Positions 1 to 6,280 of a stretch of DNA of 6,505 nucleotides are shown here, piece after piece. The first letter of the stretch is position 1. Each line of letters begins with the position of its first letter. Source of the stretch: an uncultured Clostridia bacterium (lineage in GTDB: Bacteria; Bacillota; Clostridia; Christensenellales; Aristaeellaceae); NCBI GenBank assembly GCA_904420265.1, contig CAJFUU010000217.1, positions 1 to 6,505 on the forward strand. Reading direction: 5' to 3'. The notes beneath the pieces were generated by a model. It saw only the letters and a program-made list of their open reading frames with translations, was not told the origin of the DNA and did not search any database. A program made the translations under genes and the position numbers.

Positions 1-408
1 AGGCCCATCTCCTGCGACCGTTTTCCTCACTCCAGACCGCGCTTGTGCGCCATGCCACATCCGGGAAGGCATGTACTTGTCGGAAGGCCGCGATTAGGCG
101 GGCTGTATGGCGATATCCGAAAAGGGATGGATTCGCTGGAAGAATCGGCCGCACAGGCCCATCTCCTGTGACCGTTTTCCCCACTCCAGACCGCGCTTGC
201 GCGTCATGCCACATCCGGCAAGGCATGTACTTGTCGGAAGGCCGTAGCCGCGCAGGTTTTGTGGCGGTGTCCGGAAAGGGATAGATGCGCTGGAAGAATC
301 GGCTGTGCAGGTTCCATCCCCTGCGACCGTTTTCCCCACTCCAGACCGCGCTTGCGCGCCATGCTATGTCTGGAAGGGATACACTCGTCCAAAGGGCCAC
401 AGCCGCGC
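1..408. repeat. Tandem repeat, ~154-base unit, units 1-3
   Basis: Unit 1 is 1-154 and unit 2 is 155-308. By eye they match at about 130 of 154 positions, with most differences in one block (91-120 versus 245-274). Unit 3 starts at 309, shares the first ~55 bases closely and is cut to about 100 bases (309-408). Each unit opens with AGG(C/T)..CATC, then GACCGTTTTCC, CCAGACCGCGCTTG and a GCGC(C/T)ATGC core; the core starts at 39, 193 and 348. The array continues past the left edge. A period of 154 is not a multiple of three, so a reading frame shifts at every unit, which argues against a repeat protein. In unit 2 the arms CCGGCAAG (215-222) and CTTGTCGG (230-237) can pair around a 7-base loop; unit 1 has one mismatch there. 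Function is unknown. Confidence 0.85.
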
Positions 409-640
409 AGGCTTCCATCCCCGCCACCGACTGTCGCGCATCAGGCCCGCTTGCGCGCCATGCCGTGTACGGGAATATTCGAATTTGACGGAGGGCTTCG
501 GCCAAGCGGGGTTCTGTGCGCCAATGGTTCCACTTTGGGTCGCGTTTGCGCGCTTGCTGTGCGGTTTGGATGATTAAGCCTCGTTCCCGCGGCCGGCCAT
601 TCTGTTCTGTGTCGCGTTTGCGCGCCATACCCCGCCCGAG
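409..640. repeat. Degenerate continuation of the tandem repeat
   Basis: The repeat goes on in decayed form. A fourth copy starts at 409 with AGGCTTCCATCCCC and reaches the core CGCTTGCGCGCCATGCC at about 448. Two further core copies are visible: GCGTTTGCGCGC at 542 and GCGTTTGCGCGCCATAC at 614. Core-to-core distances shrink from 154 and 155 to about 99, 95 and 72 bases, and similarity falls toward the regulator gene. This pattern fits an array growing or being homogenised at the left and eroding at the right, but that is inference. No credible gene was seen. Confidence 0.55.
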
Positions 641-908
641 GAGGGCTGAACTTACCGGAAGGTTTCGGCCGCCGCGATCCTTTCCGCCGTCTCCGGCTTT
701 CCCCGATTTCCAAGCGGGCGCCTGTCCGCGCCTGCCTGGCCGGAGTTTAATTTGTCGCGGAGTTTTATGCTGCGCGCTGGGCTGTCCCCGGCCGAGGGGC
801 TATGTTCGCGCCTGCACTGCGCTCAAGGAAATTGACGTTTCACGCCCGGCGGGCGCAATTCCGGCGCTCAACTCCTTCGTCATCGCGGAGGAGTTGCTTC
901 GGGCGATT
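641..908. other. Non-coding stretch, no gene recognised
   Basis: Between the decayed repeats and the 3' end of the LacI-family gene I see no supported gene. The open frame that crosses this stretch on the plus strand is rich in Arg and Pro, has no recognisable domain and runs antisense into the regulator gene. The stretch holds a hairpin at 869-896 (listed separately) and a weak GC hairpin, CGCCC/GGGCG, at 843-855. Confidence 0.5.
869..896 (-). terminator. Hairpin downstream of the LacI-family gene, possible terminator
   Basis: Arms 869-879 (CAACTCCTTCG) and 886-896 (CGGAGGAGTTG) pair over 11 positions around a 6-base loop. One pair is T:G on the plus strand, which becomes an A-C mismatch on the minus strand. 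The hairpin begins 22 bases beyond the regulator's stop codon in its direction of transcription. No T-run follows on either strand, so an intrinsic terminator is only a weak call. Confidence 0.25.
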
Positions 909-926
909 ATGGAAAACGTTATCCAT
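909..926. promoter_or_regulatory. LacI/GalR-type operator-like palindrome at the regulator's stop codon
   Basis: The 18 bases ATGGAAAACGTTATCCAT form an inverted repeat with 8 of 9 complementary pairs, centred on CG. The core follows the nnnnAAACGTTnnnnn layout known for LacI/GalR-family operators such as those of GalR and PurR, with a central CpG. The regulator has a hinge-helix leucine of the kind that inserts at such a CpG step. The site covers the regulator's own stop codon (919-921), about 1 kb from its promoter, so it would be an auxiliary or looping site, a site for another regulator, or a chance palindrome. By eye I found no second copy in 1936-2044. Confidence 0.4.
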
Positions 927-1935
927 GGCGTATGGCGGTATGCCTTTCCACCAAGGTCACCGGCAGGCAAATCTGCTGCGCGGGCGCGTCGGGGTCGGCC
1001 ATACGGCGCAAAAATAACTCCACCGCGCGCTCGCCCAACAAGCGCTTGCCACAGCCGATGGTGGTCAGGGGCACAGGCAGACGGATTTCGGACTGTATGT
1101 CGTCAAAGCCGACGACGCTGACGTCTTCAGGCACGCGCAGGCCGTGTTCATTGAGCACATAAATGGCCTGCCAGGCCACATAGTCCGAAAAAGCGCAGAC
1201 GGCGGTAAAACGCCGGCCCTCGTGCAATACCTTTTCGATGCTCTGCGAAGCGTCGGCGGTGATGCCCACTTCCTGCATCAGCGCTGGGTCATAGCCGACG
1301 CCTGCGTTCTCCAGCGCGGCCAGATAGCCGCGCCGCCGTTCGCGGGCGCTGGAAACGCATTCCGGGCCGACGAGGAAGAGTATGCGCCGGTGCCCGAGCG
1401 AAAGCAGATGATCGGCGGCCAGATAGCCTCCCCTGAAATCGTCGAAAACAACGCCGTCGGACGCGTCGTCTTCCAGGCTGCGGCCGATAAGCACGCAGGG
1501 CACGCCGTTGCGGCGCAGAACGTCCACCCCCGGCGCGTCCGCGCGCGTGGGGCAGAGAAACACGCCGTCCACATTGCGCGAAAGCGCGGTCACCACGGCC
1601 TGTTCTTCACGATGGCTGTCCTCGTCGCTGTCAAGGAGAATGGCGCTATACCCATTGCGCGCCAGGGCGGCCACCAATCCCTTGGCGAAAATGGAAAACA
1701 GGGGGTTGGCAATATCGCCCAGAATGATGGCGGCGGTCTTGCTTGTGCCGGAGCGCAGCGATCCCGCCATGGCGTTGCCGATGTAACCGCTTTCGCGGGC
1801 GACCTCCAGTATGCGCGCGCGCGTCTTTTCGGAAATGCCCGGTTGGTCGTGCAGCGCCTTGGACACCGTGCCGATGGTGTGCCCCGTCAGGCGGGCTATG
1901 TCCTGCAGCTTGATTTTTGCATTGCGTGGCGGCAT
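919..1935 (-). CDS. LacI/GalR-family transcriptional regulator
   Basis: A 338-residue protein, the normal length for the family. The N-terminal helix-turn-helix spans residues 8-30 (KLQDIARLTGHTIGTVSKAL) and is followed by the hinge at 50-63 (SGYIGNAMAGSLRSG, Gly53 where Pro is usual, Leu60 as the minor-groove lever). The rest is a periplasmic-binding-protein-like effector domain, starting near residue 68 with AAIILGDIANPLFS. It keeps the usual ligand-contact motifs: the Asp-Ile-Ala-Asn-Pro loop, RRRGY, FSDYVAWQA and VGFDDI. A sugar or sugar-like effector is therefore likely but cannot be named. The start is supported by AGAGGAG at 1945-1951, 9 bases upstream. The gene is divergent from the activase/glycyl radical enzyme pair, so the inferred job is to repress that pair and itself. 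The family call is secure; the regulon is inference. Confidence 0.93.
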   Translation of the reverse strand: MPPRNAKIKLQDIARLTGHTIGTVSKALHDQPGISEKTRARILEVARESGYIGNAMAGSLRSGTSKTAAIILGDIANPLFSIFAKGLVAALARNGYSAILLDSDEDSHREEQAVVTALSRNVDGVFLCPTRADAPGVDVLRRNGVPCVLIGRSLEDDASDGVVFDDFRGGYLAADHLLSLGHRRILFLVGPECVSSARERRRGYLAALENAGVGYDPALMQEVGITADASQSIEKVLHEGRRFTAVCAFSDYVAWQAIYVLNEHGLRVPEDVSVVGFDDIQSEIRLPVPLTTIGCGKRLLGERAVELFLRRMADPDAPAQQICLPVTLVERHTAIRHG

Positions 1936-1954
1936 GGCGCGTCGCTCCTCTGCG

Positions 1955-1972
1955 AAAAATTACATTATTTTT
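1955..1972. promoter_or_regulatory. AT-rich inverted repeat in the regulator's leader, possible operator
   Basis: AAAAAT (1955-1960) and ATTTTT (1967-1972) are perfect inverted arms around 6 bases; 14 of 18 positions are symmetric. The repeat sits between the regulator's -10 box and its ribosome binding site and spans the predicted transcription start (about 1969), a good place for autorepression. It lacks the central CG typical of LacI-family operators, so it may only be an AT-rich leader. Confidence 0.25.
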
Positions 1973-1975
1973 ACC

Positions 1976-2004
1976 ATCATAAGGCGATTTGGCGGTTTTG
2001 TCAA
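1976..2004 (-). promoter_or_regulatory. Sigma-A type promoter of the LacI-family gene
   Basis: Read on the minus strand, TTGACA (complement of 1999-2004) is followed by a 17-base spacer and TATGAT (complement of 1976-1981). The -35 is perfect, the -10 matches five of six, and the spacing is optimal. The predicted start near 1969 gives a leader of about 34 bases. The -35 box overlaps the one proposed for the opposing operon. Confidence 0.8.
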
Positions 2005-2025
2005 GCGTCCGGGGTTATCTATAAA
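1998..2025 (+). promoter_or_regulatory. Probable promoter of the activase/glycyl radical enzyme operon
   Basis: TTGTCA (1998-2003), a 16-base spacer and TATAAA (2020-2025) form a good sigma-A type promoter. Transcription would begin near 2032, leaving a leader of only about 13 bases that starts at the AAGGGGG ribosome binding site (2031-2037). The -35 overlaps the regulator's -35 by five bases on the other strand, so one bound protein could block both promoters. The very short leader is unusual and makes the exact -10 less certain. Confidence 0.5.
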
Positions 2026-2044
2026 GTATAAAGGGGGAAATGCA

Positions 2045-2935
2045 ATGCGCGACACGGTCGGCATTGTCTTCGACATTGAGGAATTTGCGGTCTACGACGG
2101 CCCGGGCATTCGCATGGCGGTGTTTTTGAAGGGCTGCCCGCTGCGCTGCGAGTGGTGCCACAACCCGGAAGGGCTAAAGCCCCGCGCCGAACGCACCGTT
2201 CCCAAGAGCCTGTGCGTAAACTGCGGGGAGTGCATGAAAGCGTGCCCGCAAGCGGCGCAGGGTATAGAGGCGGGGCCCCCGCCCCGGCCCAAGCATTGCG
2301 TGGTTTGCGGAAAGTGCGTAGCCGTATGTCCGCGCCGCGCCATACAGATCGCCGGAACGCCCATGAAAGCCAGCGACGTGGCCGCGCGCATTCGCCGCAA
2401 CGCGTCGATTCTGCAAATGAACGAAGGCGGCGTGACCTTCTCCGGCGGCGAGGCGCTTATGCAGCACGCGTTTGTGGAGGACGTGTGCGACCGTCTGCCA
2501 GGCGTGCACAAAGCCATCGAGACCAGCGGTTACGCCAGCGAGGAAGTTTTCCTTTCCGTCGTCAACCGCCTGGATCTTGTGATGATGGACATAAAGCTGG
2601 TTGACAGCGCGGCGCACAAGCGCTACACGGGCGTGCCCAACGAGCGCATACTTTCCAACCTGCGCGCTCTGATCCGCTCCGGCAAGCCTTTCCGCGCCCG
2701 TGTGCCGGTTATTCCCGGGGTGAACGATTCAGACGAAAACCTTGAGGCCACAGCCCGGCTGGTGGCGGACGCCCCCAACCTCGACCGCGTGGAACTTCTG
2801 CGCTATAACCGCTCGGCAGGCGCCAAGTACGGCCTGTTGGGCGAGGAATATAGGCCCAGCTTCGATACGGAGCGGGAACCCAACATGAACCTGGCAATCT
2901 TTGAAAAATACGGAATCAAGGCGGTGGCATTATGA
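2045..2935 (+). CDS. Radical-SAM glycyl radical enzyme activase
   Basis: A 296-residue activating enzyme of the pyruvate formate-lyase activase type. It would use S-adenosylmethionine to abstract a hydrogen from the radical glycine of its partner. The radical-SAM motif CxxxCxxC is Cys31, Cys35 and Cys38. Between it and the barrel lies the two-cluster ferredoxin insert typical of activases of non-PFL glycyl radical enzymes: Cys57/60/63/67 and Cys85/88/91/95, each CxxCxxCxxxCP. The SAM-binding motif is SGGE (133-136) in TFSGGEALMQ, with Ala137 where most relatives have Pro. MDIKLVD and RVPVIPGVND follow as expected. The frame is open further upstream, but the ATG at 2045 is chosen because AAGGGGG (2031-2037) lies 7 bases before it and family similarity begins there. 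The stop overlaps the next start (ATGA), so the two genes are translationally coupled and almost surely functional partners. Confidence 0.95.
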   Translation: MRDTVGIVFDIEEFAVYDGPGIRMAVFLKGCPLRCEWCHNPEGLKPRAERTVPKSLCVNCGECMKACPQAAQGIEAGPPPRPKHCVVCGKCVAVCPRRAIQIAGTPMKASDVAARIRRNASILQMNEGGVTFSGGEALMQHAFVEDVCDRLPGVHKAIETSGYASEEVFLSVVNRLDLVMMDIKLVDSAAHKRYTGVPNERILSNLRALIRSGKPFRARVPVIPGVNDSDENLEATARLVADAPNLDRVELLRYNRSAGAKYGLLGEEYRPSFDTEREPNMNLAIFEKYGIKAVAL

Positions 2936-4971
2936 CGGAGAGAATCAACACATTGCTTCAATGGATCGTCAACGGCGAGCACAAGGCGCTGCGCGCGCCG
3001 CTCGACGAAAAAACGCTGGCCGACGTCCGCGCGCAAATCCAGCGCGAGGATATGCCCCTGAGCAAGCGCGCCGCGCGCAGGCTGCGCCTGCTTTTGGAGA
3101 ACGAGCGCGTATACGTGCGCGAGGACGAGCGTATTCCCGGCATCCGCACCATTCTCGAATTTCCCGACATCTACGCAGACGGCGAAAGGGAACGCCTCCT
3201 TGCCGGACATTTCGTCCATGAACAGGGCCGCGTGTGCAACATCTCCTCGGATTACGAGGGCGTTTTGCGCGAAGGCTTGCTTCCCCGCCGCGCGCGCGCG
3301 GAAAAGACACTGGCCGAAGGCCGCGGCGACAAGGACTTCCTGGAGGCCGCAATCGAAACCATCGACGCGGTGCTCGCTTTCGCCGACCGCTATGCCGACG
3401 CTATCCCCGACGGCGCTGCCCTCAAAGACGCCATGCGCCATGGCGCGAAGGACTTCCTCAACGCCCTGCGCATGTTCCGCATGCTGCATCTCTCTTTGTG
3501 GGTCTCGAACGTCTATCACAACACCGTGGGGCGCTTTGACCAGTACATGTGGCCCTATTTGAAGGCCGACCTGGACAAGGGCATGACCAACGAGGAGGCC
3601 CTTGAGCTGATTGAGGAATTCTTCCTCACCTTCAACCGCGACAGCGACCTTTACACCGGCATGCAGCAGGGCGACAACGGCCAAAGCCTGATGCTGGGCG
3701 GCTGCGACAAGGACGGAAACGACGCCACGAACGCCCTCACCGGCCTGTGCCTGACCGCCAGCCTGGAAATGCGCCGCATCGACCCGAAGATCAACCTGCG
3801 CGTAAACAAAAATACGCCTCTGGAGGTTTACGAATACTGCACCAAGCTCACCAAGCAGGGCCTGGGCTTCCCGCAGTACGCCAACGACGACGTGGTCATC
3901 CCCGGTCTGGTCAAGCTGGGCTATGATCTCGAGGACGCGCGCAACTACACCGTAGCCGCCTGCTGGGAGTTCATCGTGCCCGGCGTGGCGATGGACATTC
4001 CCAACATTGGCGCCATGCCGCTTGCGGAAGTGGTGCGCGAAGCCTGCGAAAACGGCCTTGCCGGCGCAAAGGACTTTGCCGACTTCCAGGGCAGCGTGGT
4101 GGAGGTTTTGAACCGCAAGGCCGTGGAAATCACCGACAGCGTCAAGAATATCTTCATTGAGCCCGCGCCGTGGCAGAGCGTGCTGATGGCCGATTGTCTG
4201 ACCACCGGCCGCGACATCAGCGAAGGCGCCAAGTACAACAACTACGGCATTCACGGCACCGGCCTTGCCAACGCCGTGGACGCGTTGGCCGCGGTGCGCA
4301 AATTTGTGTTTGAGGAAAAGAGCATTGCGCCTGCGCAACTTCTCAAGGACATGGACGAGGACTTTGCCGCCGACGCCGAACTTCTGCACGCGCTGCGCAC
4401 GCGCGCCCCAAAAATGGGCCGCGACGAGGAGTGCGACGCGTTGGCCGACTGGCTGCTGGAAGCCTTCGCCGCCTCGCTCAGGGGCATTCGCAACGAGCGC
4501 GGGGGCATCTTCCGCGCCGGCACCGGATCGGCAATGTACTATGTATGGCACGCCGACCACCTGGGCGCGACCGCGGACGGCCGCCGCAAGGGCGAGCGCC
4601 TGCCGGCAAACTTCTCCCCGTCGCTGATGCTTTCGGACGCCGGCCCGCTGTCGGTGATTCGCGCCTTCGCCCGTCCCTCGCTCAAGGACGCCATCAACGG
4701 CGGCCCCCTGACGCTGGAATTGCACGATACGGTGTTCCGCAACGAGGAAGGCTCCAAGAAAGTGGCGCAGTTGGTGCGCACATTCATCCAGCTGGGCGGA
4801 CACCAGCTCCAGCTCAACGCCGTCAACCGCGAAACGCTTATCGACGCGCAAAAGCATCCCGAAAAGCATCGCCAGCTCATCGTGCGCGTATGGGGATGGA
4901 GCGGCCACTTTGTCCAACTGGACAGGATGTATCAGGATCAGATTATCGCCAGAACGTCGTACAGTATTTAA
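2932..4971 (+). CDS. Glycyl radical enzyme of the pyruvate formate-lyase superfamily, uncharacterised subtype
   Basis: A 679-residue oxygen-sensitive radical enzyme. The PFL-like barrel domain shows NISSDYEGVLREG, GRFDQYMWPYL (from Gly200), GGCDKDGNDATNALTGLCL and YANDDVVIPGL. The catalytic cysteine is Cys344 in NYTVAACWEFIVPG, with Glu346 two residues on, the position of the general base in dehydratases and C-N lyases of this family. The C-terminal glycyl radical domain has GGHQLQLNAVNRETL, then DAQKHPEKH and RVWGWSG with radical Gly655. The 311-residue Cys-Gly spacing is close to that of pyruvate formate-lyase. Oddities are ACWE instead of GCVE or CC, Trp on both sides of the radical glycine, and a shorter N-terminal part; most relatives have 750-850 residues. 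The single Cys344 and Glu346 argue against true pyruvate formate-lyase. The inferred chemistry is a 1,2-elimination or related lyase step on an unknown, perhaps polyol- or sugar-derived, substrate. Confidence 0.93.
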   Translation: MTERINTLLQWIVNGEHKALRAPLDEKTLADVRAQIQREDMPLSKRAARRLRLLLENERVYVREDERIPGIRTILEFPDIYADGERERLLAGHFVHEQGRVCNISSDYEGVLREGLLPRRARAEKTLAEGRGDKDFLEAAIETIDAVLAFADRYADAIPDGAALKDAMRHGAKDFLNALRMFRMLHLSLWVSNVYHNTVGRFDQYMWPYLKADLDKGMTNEEALELIEEFFLTFNRDSDLYTGMQQGDNGQSLMLGGCDKDGNDATNALTGLCLTASLEMRRIDPKINLRVNKNTPLEVYEYCTKLTKQGLGFPQYANDDVVIPGLVKLGYDLEDARNYTVAACWEFIVPGVAMDIPNIGAMPLAEVVREACENGLAGAKDFADFQGSVVEVLNRKAVEITDSVKNIFIEPAPWQSVLMADCLTTGRDISEGAKYNNYGIHGTGLANAVDALAAVRKFVFEEKSIAPAQLLKDMDEDFAADAELLHALRTRAPKMGRDEECDALADWLLEAFAASLRGIRNERGGIFRAGTGSAMYYVWHADHLGATADGRRKGERLPANFSPSLMLSDAGPLSVIRAFARPSLKDAINGGPLTLELHDTVFRNEEGSKKVAQLVRTFIQLGGHQLQLNAVNRETLIDAQKHPEKHRQLIVRVWGWSGHFVQLDRMYQDQIIARTSYSI

Positions 4972-4981
4972 GGAATCGGAC

Positions 4982-4996
4982 GGGGAGTATCTCCCC
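4982..4996 (+). terminator. Short hairpin 10 bases after the glycyl radical enzyme
   Basis: GGGGAG (4982-4987) and CTCCCC (4991-4996) pair perfectly around a 3-base loop, followed by TTGTATATT. The position right after the stop codon fits the end of a two-gene operon. The stem is short and the T-run is interrupted, so termination may be partial; a second hairpin lies at 5267-5295. Confidence 0.5.
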
Positions 4997-5266
4997 TTGT
5001 ATATTGCCGCCCGCTTGGAGCGCGGGGCCGGAGAACTTATCGCTATGCGCAAAAGCGTCAAACTCTTTTCCGGAAAGAAAAGGAAACGCAAAAAGGCCAA
5101 GCGGCTGCATTTGGCGGCATCCGGGGGAACCGGCGCATGCGTTCAGAGCGCGAGCGCTGCCGGGATCATGCCTTTATAGGGCTTCGTCAAACCACCGGCT
5201 TGGCGGCGGCCATGATTCTGCCGGCAAAGTCAACATCTGAGGCCGTCAAAACCGCTCGACAGCCTG
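4997..5266. other. Intergenic stretch between convergent transcription units
   Basis: No gene is supported here. The only open frame with a start and a loosely placed GGAG (5030-5033) is at 5045-5179. It encodes 44 residues, very basic at the front with a Lys/Arg run (KKRKRKKAKR), and no known family is recognised. The run comes from a purine-rich tract at 5071-5100. With a hairpin before it and no promoter visible, I treat it as chance. Confidence 0.4.
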
Positions 5267-5295
5267 AAAGGCCGCGCAGAATCTACGCGGCCTTT
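5267..5295. terminator. Probable bidirectional terminator between the two convergent genes
   Basis: AAAGGCCGCG (5267-5276) and CGCGGCCTTT (5286-5295) form a perfect 10-base-pair stem with a 9-base loop. The A-rich start and T-rich end let it work on both strands. It lies 59 bases beyond the DegV-family stop codon and about 295 bases beyond the glycyl radical enzyme stop. The T-runs are short (TTTATCTGTT on the plus strand), so efficiency is uncertain. Confidence 0.7.
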
Positions 5296-5354
5296 ATCTG
5301 TTGTCCGGACGCCGGGAACCTGCCGACCTTCGACGGGGAAACGGCTCGCGCTTT

Positions 5355-6224
5355 TCAGCGGTTGTCGCCCCAGTAAATAATCGCCAGCATGTCCGGCCCG
5401 GTGTGCGCGCCGATGATCGGCCCGATGGGGACGATATGGATGTCCGCCTCAGGGAAACCGGCGGCGATGGCGTCTTTGAGAAGTTGCGCGTCCGCCGGGC
5501 AATCGCCGTGACCGACAATCACCATCTTGCCCAAATCCGGCCGCCAGCCCTGGCGCATGAATGAAAGTTTGGTTTCGATGGCCTTGCGCCGGCCGCGCGG
5601 CTTGCCCATCACCTGCAAATGGCCCGTATCGTCTACATGCAGAAGCGGTTTGATTTGCAACGCCGTGCCAATCACCGCCGCCGCGCCGGAAACACGGCCG
5701 CCGTGGCGCAGGTGGTCGAAGGTATCCACCGTAAACCAGTGGCACACGCGCAGGCGGTTCTCCTTCACCCATGCGGCCAGCGCCTCCATGCTCATGCCCT
5801 CGGCCTGCCTGCGCAGGGCCTCGCATACGATGAACCCTTCGCCCGCAGAGGCGCACAGCGTGTCCACACAGATGAGTTTGCGCTGCGGATATTCCTCCGC
5901 CAGTTCGCGCATGCACTGGCGCGCCCGCTCGATGGTGCCGGACAGGCCGGAAGAGAAGCAGAGATAGAGCACGTCCAGCCCCGCCTTCAGGCTTTCCTCA
6001 AACGCCTTGCGGTAGACCAGGGGGTTGATTTGCGAAGTGGAGGCAAATTTGCCTGCGCGCTGTGCGGCGTAAAACTGCTCGACGGTCAGGTTGCCGCCGG
6101 GACCATAGGTATAGGGCTCGTCGCCGAGCGTGACTTCCATGGGAATGATCGTGACCGGCGGCAGGCCCGCCATCATGGACGGGCAAGCGTCCGCGGTCGC
6201 GTCGCTGAATATCTGATAGGGCAT
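5355..6224 (-). CDS. DegV-family fatty-acid-binding protein
   Basis: A 289-residue cytoplasmic protein of normal DegV (FakB-like) length. Family members bind one fatty acid; some present it to the kinase FakA for phosphorylation and entry into phospholipid synthesis. The motifs appear in order. They are SDATADAC (7-14, usually DSTADL), STSQINP (62-68), SSGLSGT (91-97), HLRHGGRVSGAAAVIGTALQIKP (in two parts around Gly175-Gly176-Arg177), GKPRGRRKA, and GPIIGAHTGPD near the C-terminus. The start is supported by AAGGAAGCGAGG (complement of 6233-6244), 8 bases upstream. It has its own consensus promoter and converges on the glycyl radical enzyme operon, so a functional link is not implied. No FakA-like gene is in the window, and the lipid ligand cannot be read from the sequence. 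Confidence 0.93.
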   Translation of the reverse strand: MPYQIFSDATADACPSMMAGLPPVTIIPMEVTLGDEPYTYGPGGNLTVEQFYAAQRAGKFASTSQINPLVYRKAFEESLKAGLDVLYLCFSSGLSGTIERARQCMRELAEEYPQRKLICVDTLCASAGEGFIVCEALRRQAEGMSMEALAAWVKENRLRVCHWFTVDTFDHLRHGGRVSGAAAVIGTALQIKPLLHVDDTGHLQVMGKPRGRRKAIETKLSFMRQGWRPDLGKMVIVGHGDCPADAQLLKDAIAAGFPEADIHIVPIGPIIGAHTGPDMLAIIYWGDNR

Positions 6225-6280
6225 GCGCAGTACCTCGCTTCCTTGGTATGGGAAATAGGCCGCGTCGGGCCACCCGTCCC

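Noticed and set aside
1..640. CRISPR array
   Set aside because: The unit is about 154 bases and diverges along its whole length. There is no short fixed repeat alternating with unique spacers, and no cas gene is in view.
516..1121. 201-residue plus-strand open frame across the repeat edge and the regulator's 3' end
   Set aside because: Arg/Pro-rich, no domain, no RBS seen, runs through decayed repeats and antisense to a real gene.
1144..2031. 295-residue open frame antisense to the LacI-family gene
   Set aside because: The opposite strand has full-length family motifs, an RBS and a promoter, and this frame has none of them.
1811..2044. Upstream extension of the activase frame (78 extra residues)
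   Set aside because: The extension lies antisense to the regulator and across the divergent promoters; the RBS and family similarity place the start at 2045.
2932..4971. Calling the enzyme pyruvate formate-lyase (PflB)
   Set aside because: It lacks the Cys-Cys pair, has the CxE glutamate and a shorter N-terminus, and its activase has the two-cluster ferredoxin insert absent from PflA.
2803..5100. 765-residue open frame antisense to the glycyl radical enzyme and the end of the activase
   Set aside because: It mirrors a strongly coding, GC-rich gene on the other strand. It shows the His/Ala/Val/Gly-rich composition typical of antisense frames and no recognisable domain.
5045..5179. 44-residue Lys/Arg-rich open frame between the convergent genes
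   Set aside because: Only a loosely spaced GGAG, no promoter, no known family, and the basic run comes from a purine tract. Chance is the simpler explanation.
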